The position numbers were made by a program, and so were the translations under genes. Under the pieces are notes generated by a model. The model was given only the letters and a program-made list of their open reading frames with translations. It was not told the origin of the DNA and searched no databases. Shown here piece after piece: positions 1 through 8,726 of a stretch of 64,000 nucleotides of DNA (within the stretch, counting starts at the first letter, position 1; the number at the start of each line of letters is the position of its first letter). This DNA comes from Kiritimatiellia bacterium (GTDB lineage Bacteria > Verrucomicrobiota > Kiritimatiellia > RFP12 > UBA1067), in contig JAQIBS010000111.1 in assembly GCA_027858965.1 (NCBI GenBank), positions 35,527-99,526 on the forward strand, written 5' to 3'.

Positions 1-498
1 GGCTTTTTCCGGCATGACAACATCCACACCCCCGACCAGATCACCGGTATTAATCGCAAAAGCAAAGGGTTCTGGCAGTTCCGCGAGATGCGTTCCCAAC
101 AACTTCATCAAATCACCGCGTCCAATGTGCGAGTCCGTGATCTGGACAAAAGTGAAGGCATCGCTCTGGGGATATGGAAGCAAACCGAAATTTTCGACAC
201 CTTTGCCTTCGGCAAGCCGCCAGAACCCTTTGGAGGCGGTATGGTCACGCGGAACACAGATCCATACAGGCAGCGAGAGATCAGAAGATTGCAAACAATA
301 CGTGCCTGCAGCATCCGTGGACACAACACTTAATCCGTCACTGACCGAAACACCGGCCACACCGGGCTCATCCGCATCAGAACGACCATTCCGGTTCGTA
401 TCGATATAAACCCGCCCCTGAACCATCACGGCCAAACCAATAGAATGCAGCATGCCCATCATCAACAAGACCGCAAATAACAGATAACTACGTTTCAT
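1..498 (-). CDS. Secreted calcineurin-like metallophosphoesterase, 3' end outside window
   Basis: The reading frame opens at ATG 496-498 and stays open for 166 codons to the window edge, so the C-terminal part is missing. An N-terminal signal peptide (residues 1 to about 23) is followed by a beta-sandwich segment (about 27-85) with the Ca-binding-like run DTNRNGRSDADEPG, the pattern of SdrD_B/EF-hand-like domains that precede many secreted phosphoesterases. The metallophosphatase fold then begins: QITDSHIG carries the D-x-H metal ligands (D122, H124) and TGDLVGG (151-157) is the GD-x-x-G block. The remaining metal-binding histidine blocks would lie beyond the window. A GGGGGAG Shine-Dalgarno sequence lies about 7 bases upstream of the ATG. 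Family assignment is firm. The substrate (phosphomonoester, phosphodiester or nucleotide) cannot be told. Confidence 0.85.
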   Translation of the reverse strand, partial: MKRSYLLFAVLLMMGMLHSIGLAVMVQGRVYIDTNRNGRSDADEPGVAGVSVSDGLSVVSTDAAGTYCLQSSDLSLPVWICVPRDHTASKGFWRLAEGKGVENFGLLPYPQSDAFTFVQITDSHIGRGDLMKLLGTHLAELPEPFAFAINTGDLVGGVDVVMPEKA

Positions 499-758
499 AA
501 TGTCACTCCCCCTTTTTTCAGTTCATAATCGATGTAAAAAAACTAAAACCTGAAACAAACATACAAATAGGTTAACATATTTTATACTCAGAAAGGGTGA
601 CATTATTCAAATACATTTGCTATCATTAGACGGCAACCGAACTTGAACATCCAATGTCGAACATCCAACAGGTAGCGCTCTGCCATTCGACTAAGCTTAT
701 GACAGACACGCTCTGTTCAATTATGAGTTTTTAAACTCTGCTATTAAAAGGAAATATC
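499..758. other. Intergenic region between divergent genes, with AACATCCAA-type repeat
   Basis: No gene is seen. The region must hold the divergent promoters of the flanking phosphoesterase and hydrolase genes. At about 643-671 two copies of a phrase like GAACATCCAA follow each other; relatives occur at several other intergenic sites in the window. A short inverted repeat (GAGTTT/AAACTC, about 724-737) lies just ahead of the hydrolase ribosome binding site. Confidence 0.5.
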
Positions 759-2558
759 ATGCGATATTCAGTTAAAACCACAGTTATTCTCTCTCTTATT
801 CACCTTGTCTGCAACACTTGTTGCGTAGCCGCATCTGATGCAGGCAAAAATTCCACAACCATTTTCACACGTGAAAAATACACTGCTACAGTTGCTGCAG
901 ACGGTTCCATGACAAGCCTGAAAATTGACGGCAAGGAGTTTCTGCATGAACGTGGTTCAAACCCCCGTGGTGTCTATCTGTTTCAGGGAAAAGCCTTCGG
1001 ACTGGAAAATATCTCGCAGCCTGATAAAGACCGGCTGGTGGCATCCAATGAACAGGCTGTGGTGACCTATACCTTTAAAGCAGATTCCATCGACTGGAAT
1101 GTACGCAACCTGACAAAGAAAAAGCTCACTCTGCTGATTGCGTTCGCACCGGATGTAGAAGCCGTCAGACATGCAACCGGACTCTATGAGAAAATCCCTT
1201 TTGGAACCAGTGTCTCAACGACAACGTGGTTCAAAGCTGGGTTGAAGCTCAACATTGACAACGGTGGACGCATCTGGGGTCCATGGGGTGATCAGAAGCT
1301 ACAGATCTGGCAGTTTGACATAAAGGGAAAAGAGGAGCATACATCAATCTTCACACCGGGCATCGCGGACAAAGATGAACTGGCCGAAGTTAAAGTGGCG
1401 CTCAACTATGTGGCAGAGCCCCCCACTGATCCGATCGGTCCCATGTGGGATCTCTCAAAGTTATCCAAAGCCCCAGCCATGCATCCTGCCGAGGTATTTA
1501 AAGCAGATGGAGTTGACGCAATCTTCTACGAGAGCCTGTCCTACCGGGGACACCCGACTGAGACATTCGCGTACATTGGCATGCCTGATGTTCCGGAAGG
1601 CACCAAAGTTCCCGGCATTGTTCTGATTCACGGAGGAGGGGGCACCGCCTTTGCCGATTGGGTGCGACTCTGGAACTCACGCGGCTATGCGGCGATATCG
1701 ATGGACACCTGCGGGTGTCTGCCGGGAGGCGGGCATGGCAAACGCATCCACCACACAAAGGGAGGCCCCGGCGGTTGGGGCGGATACAATCAGATTGACT
1801 GGCCACGCACTGACCAGTGGGCCTACCACGCGATCACCGATGTTATTCTGGCCAACTCTCTGCTGCGTTCTCTCCCGGATGTGGATAAAGAGCGCATAGG
1901 AGTGACAGGCATATCCTGGGGCGGATATCTATGCAGTATGGTTTCAGGCGTAGACAGCCGCTTCAAGTTTGCGGCGCCGGTTTACGGATGCGGTTTTACT
2001 ACAGAGCATGCTTTTGCACGGAGTGTGCTCGGACTGGGAGAAGAAAAAGCAGACCGCTGGATGCGCTGGTGGGACCCATCGGCTTATCTAGCCAACGCGA
2101 AAATGCCGATGCTGTGGGTTTCCGGCAGTAACGACTTCGCCTATACGCTCAATGCCTTGCAGAAGTCCTATCAACTGCCGAAAACTCCACATACTCTCTG
2201 TATCCGCCTGCGCATGCCGCATGGACAGGGCCAGGGAAGCAAACCGGAAGAGATCGCGGCATTTGCGGACAGCGTGGTAAAACAAGGAGCCCCCCTGGTA
2301 AAATTCAAGTCACAGCGCGAAAAGGACGGCAAGGTCTGGGCCACATTTGAGAACAGCGTTCCCGTCGTCAAAGCTGAGCTGAATTACACCTGCGACACCG
2401 GCAAATGGCAGGACCGAAAGTGGGTGGCACTGCCGGCAACTATTCAGGGAAACAAAGTCACAGCAACTTTGCCAGAAGGAACCAAGGTTTACTATATCAA
2501 CCTGGTTGATGAACGGAAGCTGGTTGTCAGTTCGGAACACGTTGAGGTCACACAGTAA
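759..2558 (+). CDS. Secreted alpha/beta-hydrolase (prolyl oligopeptidase / acetyl xylan esterase-like)
   Basis: The 599-residue product starts with a signal peptide (about 1-25). Residues 30-240 form an N-terminal beta-rich accessory region without a family I recognise. Residues about 255-510 are an alpha/beta-hydrolase domain: VLIHGGGG (289-296) is the oxyanion-hole HG region, GISWGGY (384-390) carries the nucleophile Ser386 in the G-x-S-x-G elbow, D459 in SGSNDF and H488 in RMPHGQ fit the rest of the triad. The last 80 residues form a small beta domain of the kind seen in PhoPQ-activated/DUF-type hydrolases. Family members cut peptides or remove acetyl groups from glycans; in this carbohydrate-rich setting an esterase is the more likely role, but that is inference. 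AAAGGA precedes the start. The gene stands alone. Confidence 0.8.
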   Translation: MRYSVKTTVILSLIHLVCNTCCVAASDAGKNSTTIFTREKYTATVAADGSMTSLKIDGKEFLHERGSNPRGVYLFQGKAFGLENISQPDKDRLVASNEQAVVTYTFKADSIDWNVRNLTKKKLTLLIAFAPDVEAVRHATGLYEKIPFGTSVSTTTWFKAGLKLNIDNGGRIWGPWGDQKLQIWQFDIKGKEEHTSIFTPGIADKDELAEVKVALNYVAEPPTDPIGPMWDLSKLSKAPAMHPAEVFKADGVDAIFYESLSYRGHPTETFAYIGMPDVPEGTKVPGIVLIHGGGGTAFADWVRLWNSRGYAAISMDTCGCLPGGGHGKRIHHTKGGPGGWGGYNQIDWPRTDQWAYHAITDVILANSLLRSLPDVDKERIGVTGISWGGYLCSMVSGVDSRFKFAAPVYGCGFTTEHAFARSVLGLGEEKADRWMRWWDPSAYLANAKMPMLWVSGSNDFAYTLNALQKSYQLPKTPHTLCIRLRMPHGQGQGSKPEEIAAFADSVVKQGAPLVKFKSQREKDGKVWATFENSVPVVKAELNYTCDTGKWQDRKWVALPATIQGNKVTATLPEGTKVYYINLVDERKLVVSSEHVEVTQ

Positions 2559-2642
2559 AATCGAACCCCGAACTCTTTTAACTACGAAAAACACGAATAA
2601 CGCGAAATTTTTTGCGACGGCGTATACAAGCCGTTGCCGGAC

Positions 2643-2681
2643 GCTGGGTGTGCCGGGTAAGGGTACCCAGCCCACAGTTTA
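2643..2681. repeat. Intergenic hairpin element, copy A
   Basis: Arms GCTGGGT (2643-2649) and ACCCAGC (2665-2671) form a hairpin, with a nested GGGTA/TACCC stem, followed by CCCACAGTTTA. On the opposite strand it reads AAACTGTGGGCTGGGT..., the same layout as copies at 8995, 42941 and 51742. It follows the end of the hydrolase gene and could also act as a weak transcript end, but there is no T-run. Confidence 0.6.
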
Positions 2682-2739
2682 GGTTTACCCAGCATGGTGA
2701 TGCTATTTGATCTGGACACAATTTTAGATCAGTAATTAA

Positions 2740-2829
2740 TCTATTCATTATCTATTCATAATTCATTCAATAATAATCATAAATATCTTTGCATTATGGA
2801 TTTAAGTATTATATTATCTATTCATGAAT
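2740..2829 (+). promoter_or_regulatory. Triple TCTATTCAT repeat ahead of the HipA-like gene, likely operator
   Basis: The 9-mer TCTATTCAT occurs at 2740-2748, 2751-2759 and 2817-2825; the second and third copies share the longer ATTATCTATTCAT. The third copy covers the start codon and forms the palindrome ATTCATGAAT (2820-2829). The whole stretch is very AT-rich and no ribosome binding site is visible. Because the downstream protein has its own winged-helix domain, self-repression by binding these repeats is a natural inference. Confidence 0.5.
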
Positions 2830-4182
2830 CAGATAAACAACCAGATTTGTGACTATCTCAGAACCAGAGGTGTCTCTACCGCATCAGATCTCTCCGCAGC
2901 CCTAGGGGTAAGTCAACCGACACTTTCACGCGCTCTGTCTTCAATGGAAGCCCGCATAGCACGCATCGGAAGAGCAAGATCAACCCGGTATGCGCTACGC
3001 AGTCAGCAGCCCGTTAATGAAGTTCCGGTTTATCTGATTGAGAAATCGGGGAAAGCTGCACATCTTGGCACATTATTCACTTTGACAAAGGGTGAGTATT
3101 ATTTTGAGCAGCATAGACCTTGGGCATCCTTAAGAATGGAGGAATTCAAAGATGGACTTTATCCTGGATTGCCGTGGTTTCTGCAGGATATGCGCCCCTG
3201 TGGTTTTCTGGGACGGTGCTTTGCCCGTTCGCATGCTCAGATATTGAATGCGCCTCTTAATCCTTTGCAGTGGTCAAACGATCACGTTCTGAAATCATTT
3301 ATGCGTTTTGGCACAGACATGCCGGGAGCGCTGGTAATGGGACAGGAGATGCTGGCCCGGATTCAGGACCCGTCAGAAACGGTTTCGAGTCTAATACAGG
3401 AAGATATGGTCGGACACCGTTATACGGAACTGGCAGAAAAATCTCTTTCCGGTGAGTGGCCGGGATCGTCCGCAGCGGGAGAGCAGCCGAAATTCACAGC
3501 ATCGCTCAGCACTGCTGATGGAAATATTAAGCACGTCATCGTTAAATTCAGCGGAAAAGTCAATCTTCCCGAAGCTCAACGTTGGTCTGACCTGCTGCAA
3601 GCTGAAGACATTGCAAACAGAGTTCTTTCATCTTCCGGATTATCCTGTTCATCAAGCAGGATAGTCCGTGCATCAGAGAGGACTTTTCTTGAATCTGAAC
3701 GATTTGACAGATGTGGGACCAATGGGCGGAAAGCGATTGTTTCTTTAGAGGCATTGGATGCCGCTTTTACCGGCATTAACGGCACCCCCTGGAACAGGGC
3801 TGCCAGCATATTACATAAAGCCGGATTTATTGATACTGAGAATGCCCGTTGTCTATCACTAGCCTGGTGGTTTGGAACACTTATCGGCAACAGCGATATG
3901 CACTACGGGAATATTTCCCTCTTTCTTGAACCTGAGCCCCCCTTACAACTTACTCCGCTTTATGACATGCTTCCTATGAGATATAGACCGGGAGCTGAAG
4001 GATCACTGCCTACAGATACCTTGAAGTTCATTCCGCCACCACCGGAAGAGCAGGAAGTCTGGAATAAAGCCGCAACTCTAGCTTTGCATTTCTGGCAGGA
4101 AGTGGGGAATGCAGATGGTATTTCAGCTAGCTTCAGGGAAATTGCACACAGAAATCTATCAGCCCTGCAATCCGTTAAATAA
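2824..4182 (+). CDS. yjjJ: HipA-family kinase with fused N-terminal winged helix (YjjJ type)
   Basis: The 452-residue protein has an N-terminal winged-helix domain (about 5-58; recognition helix around VSQPTLSRALSSM, then IGRARSTRYAL) joined to a HipA-like Ser/Thr kinase. Visible kinase landmarks are GEQPKF (219-224), VIVKFS with the likely ATP-binding lysine (238-243), ESERFDR (290-296), the catalytic loop IGNSDMHYGN (354-363) and the metal-binding LYDMLP (379-384). The order, length and the phrase IGRAR-TRYAL match the YjjJ toxin family, in which regulator and kinase are one polypeptide instead of a separate HipB. HipA kinases phosphorylate targets such as glutamyl-tRNA synthetase and slow growth; the YjjJ target is not known from this sequence. 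Start chosen at the only ATG that keeps the HTH whole. No separate antitoxin gene is adjacent. Confidence 0.85.
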   Translation: MNQINNQICDYLRTRGVSTASDLSAALGVSQPTLSRALSSMEARIARIGRARSTRYALRSQQPVNEVPVYLIEKSGKAAHLGTLFTLTKGEYYFEQHRPWASLRMEEFKDGLYPGLPWFLQDMRPCGFLGRCFARSHAQILNAPLNPLQWSNDHVLKSFMRFGTDMPGALVMGQEMLARIQDPSETVSSLIQEDMVGHRYTELAEKSLSGEWPGSSAAGEQPKFTASLSTADGNIKHVIVKFSGKVNLPEAQRWSDLLQAEDIANRVLSSSGLSCSSSRIVRASERTFLESERFDRCGTNGRKAIVSLEALDAAFTGINGTPWNRAASILHKAGFIDTENARCLSLAWWFGTLIGNSDMHYGNISLFLEPEPPLQLTPLYDMLPMRYRPGAEGSLPTDTLKFIPPPPEEQEVWNKAATLALHFWQEVGNADGISASFREIAHRNLSALQSVK

Positions 4183-4412
4183 AGTGAATGAGTAATGGGT
4201 TCACTATTACTGGGAAATATGGCATTATGTAAACGTAAAGCAGGCGACGGCTGTTTGTGACAGGAGCTGAGAAAACAATTTCACGGCATATGGGACACCA
4301 TGTGAATAATCGCCATATTTATCTTTTTCGTGTTTTTCGCTTGTCACGGCGGAAGACGCAGCGAGCGAAGACGGATGGTTAAAAAACAGGAAATTAAAGG
4401 TTAGCAACTAAT

Positions 4413-6731
4413 ATGAAAACAATCTTCAGAGCGCTTTTGCTTACAGCTGTACTTACTACACCGGGATTTTCTAAAGAAATGCCGATAGAAAACCTGATTA
4501 CACCAGGCAAACTGGAAATTGAATCTCCACTGCAAGGTCTCAGCCCTTTTGGATTTAACAAGCTGCTCTTTGTTAAGAGACACACTTTTACAGCCAACCA
4601 CTACTACACCGAGTTTATCAACAGCGCATGGACGCCCGGCGGAAACCTCTGCCTGCTCGACCTGAAAAGCGGTGCCGTCACAGAGCTGGCACCGGAGCTG
4701 AAAGAGGGCGTCTTTGAACGTTTCGATCTCGATTTCGATGCCCGCCATATAGTCTTTGCATGGAAGGCCGAAGCACAAACCGGCTACCGGTTGTACGAGA
4801 TTGAGATTGATCCACAGACAGGTGAACGCATCGGTGAACTCAAGCAGCTGACCTTCCCACAGAAGGATGAAGCGGAGCTGGTGAAGCTCTACCGGGTGAA
4901 CGACCAATACCATCACAGCACCGATGACATGCACCCCTGTTATCTGCCAGATGGCGATATCTGCTTTATCTCAACCCGCTGCCAGTATGGGGTTCTGTGC
5001 GATGGATCAGATAATTTCACCACAACCATTCTCTATAGACTCAACAAGACCAGCGGTTCCATACGGAAACTCACAAATAGTGCTCTGAGCGAAGCCTCGC
5101 CCGTTATCCTTCCTGATGGGCGCATCATGTATACCCGCTGGGAGTATGTGGACAAAGGGGCGGTCAGCGTTAAATGCCTATGGGCAATGCAGCCGGACGG
5201 ATCCAACTCCGCCGAAATCTATGGCAACGACATAGCCCTGCCACCCACATTCCTTTACGGACGTCCCATTCCCGGCAAGTTGAACCACTACTCCTTCCTC
5301 GGCACCCCGCACTATCCGCAGAACGGAGTGGGCACGGTTATCACCATCGACATGAACAAGGATATCCGCACCCGCGATCCCATGACCTGCATCACCCCCT
5401 ATGTGGATATTCAAAGCGAATCGGGTTTTGCATTCAAAACAGAGAACGGCCAATGGATAACCGATGCTAAAGGACAAGGAGTACTCTTTAAAGACCCCTA
5501 CCCTCTCTCTGACAAACTCTTTCTGGTCTCATACAAACCGAATGGTCCGGAATGGAATGATCTGCATGCCTACGGCCTCTCGCTTCTCAACGAGAAGGGC
5601 GCCGTGGCAGATATCTATCGAGGTAAAGAGTTCTCCTGCTGGATGCCCTATCCCCTCAAAACGCGCACCCGTCCGCCGGTGCTCAAAACCAATACCGAAA
5701 AAGAGCTTGCCGCAAAGAACCTGGCCCGTTGCATTGTCACGGACATCTATCACGGCATGGAAAATGTTAAACGGGGCACAATTAAATACATCCGTGTGAT
5801 TGAGCAGATTCCTCGTCCCTGGGCCACCCGCCGGCGATGGTCCGGCGACAGCTACGACCAGCAGCATGCGGTCATTACCAAAGACACCCACCTTGGATTA
5901 AAAGTACAGCACGGCATTGTGCCGGTGGAAGAGGATGGTTCCGCCCACTTTCTGGTTCCAGCCAATACCGACATCTTTTTCCAGACACTCGATGCCAACT
6001 ACATGGCAGTGCAGACCGAGCGCACCTTTGTGAATTACATTCCGGGAGAAATCCGCAGCTGCATCGGCTGCCACGAAAAACCCAATGACGCTGCACCGGT
6101 CGGTTCCCGCGGCACCGCTCTGGCGATCAGACGGGAAGCATCAGTGCCCGCTGCACAGCCAGGTGAAGAGAACGCACAACGGCCGCTGGATTACATGGCC
6201 GATGTTCAGCCGGTGCTCAACAGGCACTGTATTGAATGTCATAGCGGCAAAGAGCCGAAAGCTGGGCTTAATCTCAGTGGCGAACTGACAACACTCTTCT
6301 GCCGCTCCTACGAAAGCCTGCTCCCGGAACGCCGGCGCGGTAAGGGACGCAAACCGTCATGTTTTCCACTTGTCGGACCAACCATCGGCGAGAACCATCC
6401 CAAGACGGGCAATGTTCACTATCTACCGACCCGCTCGATAGGTTCACACAACAGCATACTCGTGGCCATGCTTGCACCGGAGAGCGTTACACTGGAGGAT
6501 CCTGAAGAACGCAAGATTGCCGCAAAGCTAGCCAAGCAACATGCAAAGGTGAAACTATCAAAACCCGAGTTGCTCAAGATAACCAACTGGATTGATACCA
6601 ACAGCCAATATTACGGCATGTACTGGGGACGCAGGAATCTGCAACACAAGGATCATCCCAACTTCCGCCCAGTACCGACCTTTGAACGGGCAACTTCGTA
6701 TGTGAGTGCGATACCGGAAGAGGAGAGGTGA
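4413..6731 (+). CDS. HzsA-related secreted di-heme c-type cytochrome with beta-propeller
   Basis: The 772-residue protein has a signal peptide (1-20). Residues about 50-420 carry beta-propeller-like repeats (for example HPCYLPDGDICFISTR, ASPVILPDGRIMYTRW). A middle domain (about 430-545) and two heme c attachment motifs, CIGCH (550-554) and CIECH (606-610), follow, the second in a planctomycete-type cytochrome c context (ADVQPVLNRHCIECHSG). This architecture matches proteins related to the alpha subunit of hydrazine synthase (HZS_alpha middle domain). The relatives are widespread in PVC genomes and are not evidence of anammox: no HzsB/C or hydrazine dehydrogenase is here. A periplasmic redox or ligand-binding role is the most that can be said. 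It stands alone, 230 bases after the HipA-like gene, with AAAGG ahead of the start. Confidence 0.8.
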   Translation: MKTIFRALLLTAVLTTPGFSKEMPIENLITPGKLEIESPLQGLSPFGFNKLLFVKRHTFTANHYYTEFINSAWTPGGNLCLLDLKSGAVTELAPELKEGVFERFDLDFDARHIVFAWKAEAQTGYRLYEIEIDPQTGERIGELKQLTFPQKDEAELVKLYRVNDQYHHSTDDMHPCYLPDGDICFISTRCQYGVLCDGSDNFTTTILYRLNKTSGSIRKLTNSALSEASPVILPDGRIMYTRWEYVDKGAVSVKCLWAMQPDGSNSAEIYGNDIALPPTFLYGRPIPGKLNHYSFLGTPHYPQNGVGTVITIDMNKDIRTRDPMTCITPYVDIQSESGFAFKTENGQWITDAKGQGVLFKDPYPLSDKLFLVSYKPNGPEWNDLHAYGLSLLNEKGAVADIYRGKEFSCWMPYPLKTRTRPPVLKTNTEKELAAKNLARCIVTDIYHGMENVKRGTIKYIRVIEQIPRPWATRRRWSGDSYDQQHAVITKDTHLGLKVQHGIVPVEEDGSAHFLVPANTDIFFQTLDANYMAVQTERTFVNYIPGEIRSCIGCHEKPNDAAPVGSRGTALAIRREASVPAAQPGEENAQRPLDYMADVQPVLNRHCIECHSGKEPKAGLNLSGELTTLFCRSYESLLPERRRGKGRKPSCFPLVGPTIGENHPKTGNVHYLPTRSIGSHNSILVAMLAPESVTLEDPEERKIAAKLAKQHAKVKLSKPELLKITNWIDTNSQYYGMYWGRRNLQHKDHPNFRPVPTFERATSYVSAIPEEER

Positions 6732-6799
6732 TGCGGCAGAGCCGCATTAACTTGTGGGACGTGGGATGTTGGATGTGGAATGGTTGTGATTCTTACGAA

Positions 6800-7033
6800 T
6801 TATGTATGGATACACCTTCCGGGATCTCCATATTGAAAATCAAACACACTGTTATCGATAAAGGGTTTCAGGTTATCGGTCGATGTATCGGTTGGATCAG
6901 GATCTAATCCCGTGAATTGAATTAGAGAATAGAGTTCCTTAACCGAAGGCAGTCGCCAATCCGTGTATCCTCCCACACGACAGGTTTCAGCATATTTAAG
7001 ATAAACGAGGCTAATGATAAAATATTGATTTGT
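6800..7033 (-). pseudogene. Remnant of a DUF1566 (Lcl C-terminal) domain gene
   Basis: Reading the minus strand from about 7033 to the stop at 6800-6802 gives an open frame without a start codon. It includes CRVGGYTDWRLPSVKELYSL, the diagnostic core of DUF1566 domains, then DPDPTDTSTDNLKPFIDNSVFDF. Intact members continue for many residues on both sides, so this piece is cut at both ends. DUF1566 domains occur in secreted or lipoprotein surface proteins of Bacteroidetes and PVC bacteria. Confidence 0.7.
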
Positions 7034-7080
7034 TTAGAGAGAACATCTTATAAACATCTCCTATTCTTATCATTACGGGT

Positions 7081-7153
7081 GCCGAGGACGCACCCCTCCC
7101 GCAATGCATAGTGGGCCACCATAATATTCAGGGAGGGGCTCCGTCCTCGGAGC
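7081..7153. repeat. Imperfect 20-bp inverted repeat (palindromic intergenic element)
   Basis: The left arm GCCGAGGACGCACCCCTCCC (7081-7100) pairs with GGGAGGGGCTCCGTCCTCGG (7131-7150) with two mismatches around a 30-base loop. There is no T-run, so it is more like a REP/MITE-type palindrome than a Rho-independent terminator. It lies in the eroded gap between the HzsA-related gene and the first VF530 gene. Confidence 0.65.
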
Positions 7154-7329
7154 TCGGAAAGCCTGTTAGCATTCTGCTATATTCGCCAATTATGCTGATG
7201 CCAGAGAACTCTCAACGGAGCTGAGGAACGCCCGAGAACTTCAACCCTCAAAATTAGCATGTCAGGAAAATTCCCCTTATGCTAAGATATCGGACAAACA
7301 AAATTACAAAAAAAAGAAAAATCTAGTTT

Positions 7330-7560
7330 ATGAGTGAGCAACAACCGAATAATCCTTTGCACGGCATTACGCTGGAGCAGATCATAACCGCTCTGGTTGA
7401 GCATTATGGTTGGAAAGGGCTTAGCAGGCTCATCAACATCCAGTGCTTCTACATTGAACCGTCGATAAGATCCAGTCTGAAGTTCCTGCGCAAAAATCTC
7501 TCTGCAAGAGAGAAAGTTGAGGCATTGTACGTCGCCACGCAGAAGGATCTGCGTTCGTAG
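7330..7560 (+). CDS. VF530 family (DUF2132) small protein, copy 1
   Basis: The 76-residue protein contains [20 protein letters not shown] and the conserved [11 protein letters not shown] and AREKVEALY segments that define the VF530 family, small basic proteins whose solved structure suggests DNA binding. A second copy (13479-13709) differs at only a few residues, and the two genes are about 90% identical in DNA across the coding region. Family members are normally single genes. Function is not established beyond the structural suggestion. The gap upstream holds eroded sequence with no partner gene. Confidence 0.85.
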   Translation: MSEQQPNNPLHGITLEQIITALVEHYGWKGLSRLINIQCFYIEPSIRSSLKFLRKNLSAREKVEALYVATQKDLRS

Positions 7561-7960
7561 AGCGTTTCTATTTGACCTCATGACTTAGTGATCGGGTGAC
7601 CTGATGACCTGGTTGTTAAATCCCACGCTTGCACCGTAGAATCCGATCTGTCACGGCCAAATTCAAGCGGTAACACATACTGCCTTTATTTGATCGTGGA
7701 GGTTTAAGTGAAGCTTCCGTTTTATCACATGACTGTTGTGGTTTTTTGGAGCCTCCCTTGCCCCTTAAACCTCGGGGTCCGGGGCAGAGGCTGCGGGAGA
7801 ACGGTTGCGTTCTGGCTCTCGGACACATTGCGAGGGCGATGCCTGCAGGCGGCGGCCCTGATGCGATCTGGCTGAACTATATCTCCGCTGCTGGGAGGTT
7901 GAGCATCGGAATAATTATCGAGCCAAAGCGTCTTAACTAAGTGCCATTCACACCGATCCC
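7561..7960. other. Intergenic, no supported gene
   Basis: Short open frames on both strands show no recognisable motif, no ribosome binding site and no coding bias. A phrase of the GTGACCTGATGACCTGG type (7590-7612) recurs in part after the second VF530 copy (13730-13745), showing that the two copies share some 3' flank as well as the coding region. Confidence 0.4.
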
Positions 7961-8152
7961 CTAATTCCCCTTTTTCCGTGAAACAGAGAAATCCGGTACG
8001 CGCTTCCCTCTGAAGGCCTTACGGAGGTGCTTGTCTGAGGAGCTGGAAATTCGGCGGGACGGGGAATCCAAACCGAGTTTGCGAAGCGTCTCACGCTTAG
8101 CCTCGCGTCCCGCCTTCCATTCCTCCCACGTTACGGAGATGACCTTATCCAT
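7961..8152 (-). CDS. Small basic protein translationally coupled to nucleotidyltransferase
   Basis: This 63-residue protein begins MDKVISVTWEEWK and is rich in Lys, Arg and Ser (net basic, KRETLRKLG, SSSDKHLRKAFRGKR). Its start overlaps the last codons of the upstream nucleotidyltransferase gene by 8 bases, and a GGAGGT ribosome binding site lies inside the end of that gene at the right distance, so it is very likely translated with it. No known family is recognised. The two-gene layout resembles toxin-antitoxin or abortive-infection pairs, in which the small partner could be an antitoxin, but nothing in the sequence proves this. Confidence 0.6.
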   Translation of the reverse strand: MDKVISVTWEEWKAGREAKRETLRKLGLDSPSRRISSSSDKHLRKAFRGKRVPDFSVSRKKGN

Positions 8153-8726
8153 TTTCCACCTCCGCCTTGAGACGTTTAAATTCCAGCAACACCTTGAAGT
8201 CGTTCATATCGGCAAGACGCTCGACTTCCACCCAATCCATGGACGGATCCTTGAGGCTGGACGCCATCATTTGCTTTGCGACCTTCAGAGCCTCCACGGA
8301 CGTCTGCGGGTAATAGGCCGCAAGCACCCGCTCCACAAGAGCCAATTCGCGCGGAACCAGCGTCACAGATCCATACGGGGTCTCGACCGTCCGCATCGGG
8401 GAAGTTGACTCGTTTTCCAGAAATCCAAGCATGTCCACGAAAAGGCCGCACACCTGCCAGCTCCTAGGCCCCCCGGTCGCACAGAGCTTAGCCATGACAT
8501 CCTGCGCCAACCGGAGGGGAATGTGGGAGACCTCCCGCCGGCAAAAATCGATATCACCCGACATGTAGCCTCCCTCGGTGTAAAATTCTACCGCCGATCC
8601 ACCAACAACAACGAGAGTGAACCCGACATCGGCGAACAAAGTCGACACCAGACCGGAGAGCTTGAGCGCGCGCTCAAGCAAATCTTCGGTCGAAGTTATG
8701 TCCGCTATGGCATTTGCAATGTTCAT
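8145..8726 (-). CDS. Nucleotidyltransferase-fold protein (AbiEii/DUF6036-like)
   Basis: The 193-residue protein shows the minimal nucleotidyltransferase signature: VVGGSAVEFY (GGS at 42-44) followed by MSGDIDF (D58, D60), the paired acidic residues that bind Mg-NTP in pol-beta-like enzymes. The rest (YGSVTLVPRELALVERVLAAYY, SVEALKVAKQM) fits single-domain proteins used as toxins or regulators that modify tRNA or proteins. It is shorter than AbiEii (about 300 residues). It forms an overlapping pair with the 63-residue gene downstream. AGGA lies upstream of the start. The base composition is higher in GC than the flanks, compatible with transfer. Target is unknown. Confidence 0.7.
   Translation of the reverse strand: MNIANAIADITSTEDLLERALKLSGLVSTLFADVGFTLVVVGGSAVEFYTEGGYMSGDIDFCRREVSHIPLRLAQDVMAKLCATGGPRSWQVCGLFVDMLGFLENESTSPMRTVETPYGSVTLVPRELALVERVLAAYYPQTSVEALKVAKQMMASSLKDPSMDWVEVERLADMNDFKVLLEFKRLKAEVENG

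Noticed and set aside
4413..6731. Evidence for anammox (hydrazine synthase)
   Set aside because: Only a distant HzsA relative is present, without HzsB, HzsC or hydrazine dehydrogenase; such relatives are common in non-anammox PVC bacteria.
7746..7940. 64-codon open frame downstream of VF530 copy 1
   Set aside because: No recognisable motif, no ribosome binding site, low-complexity start.
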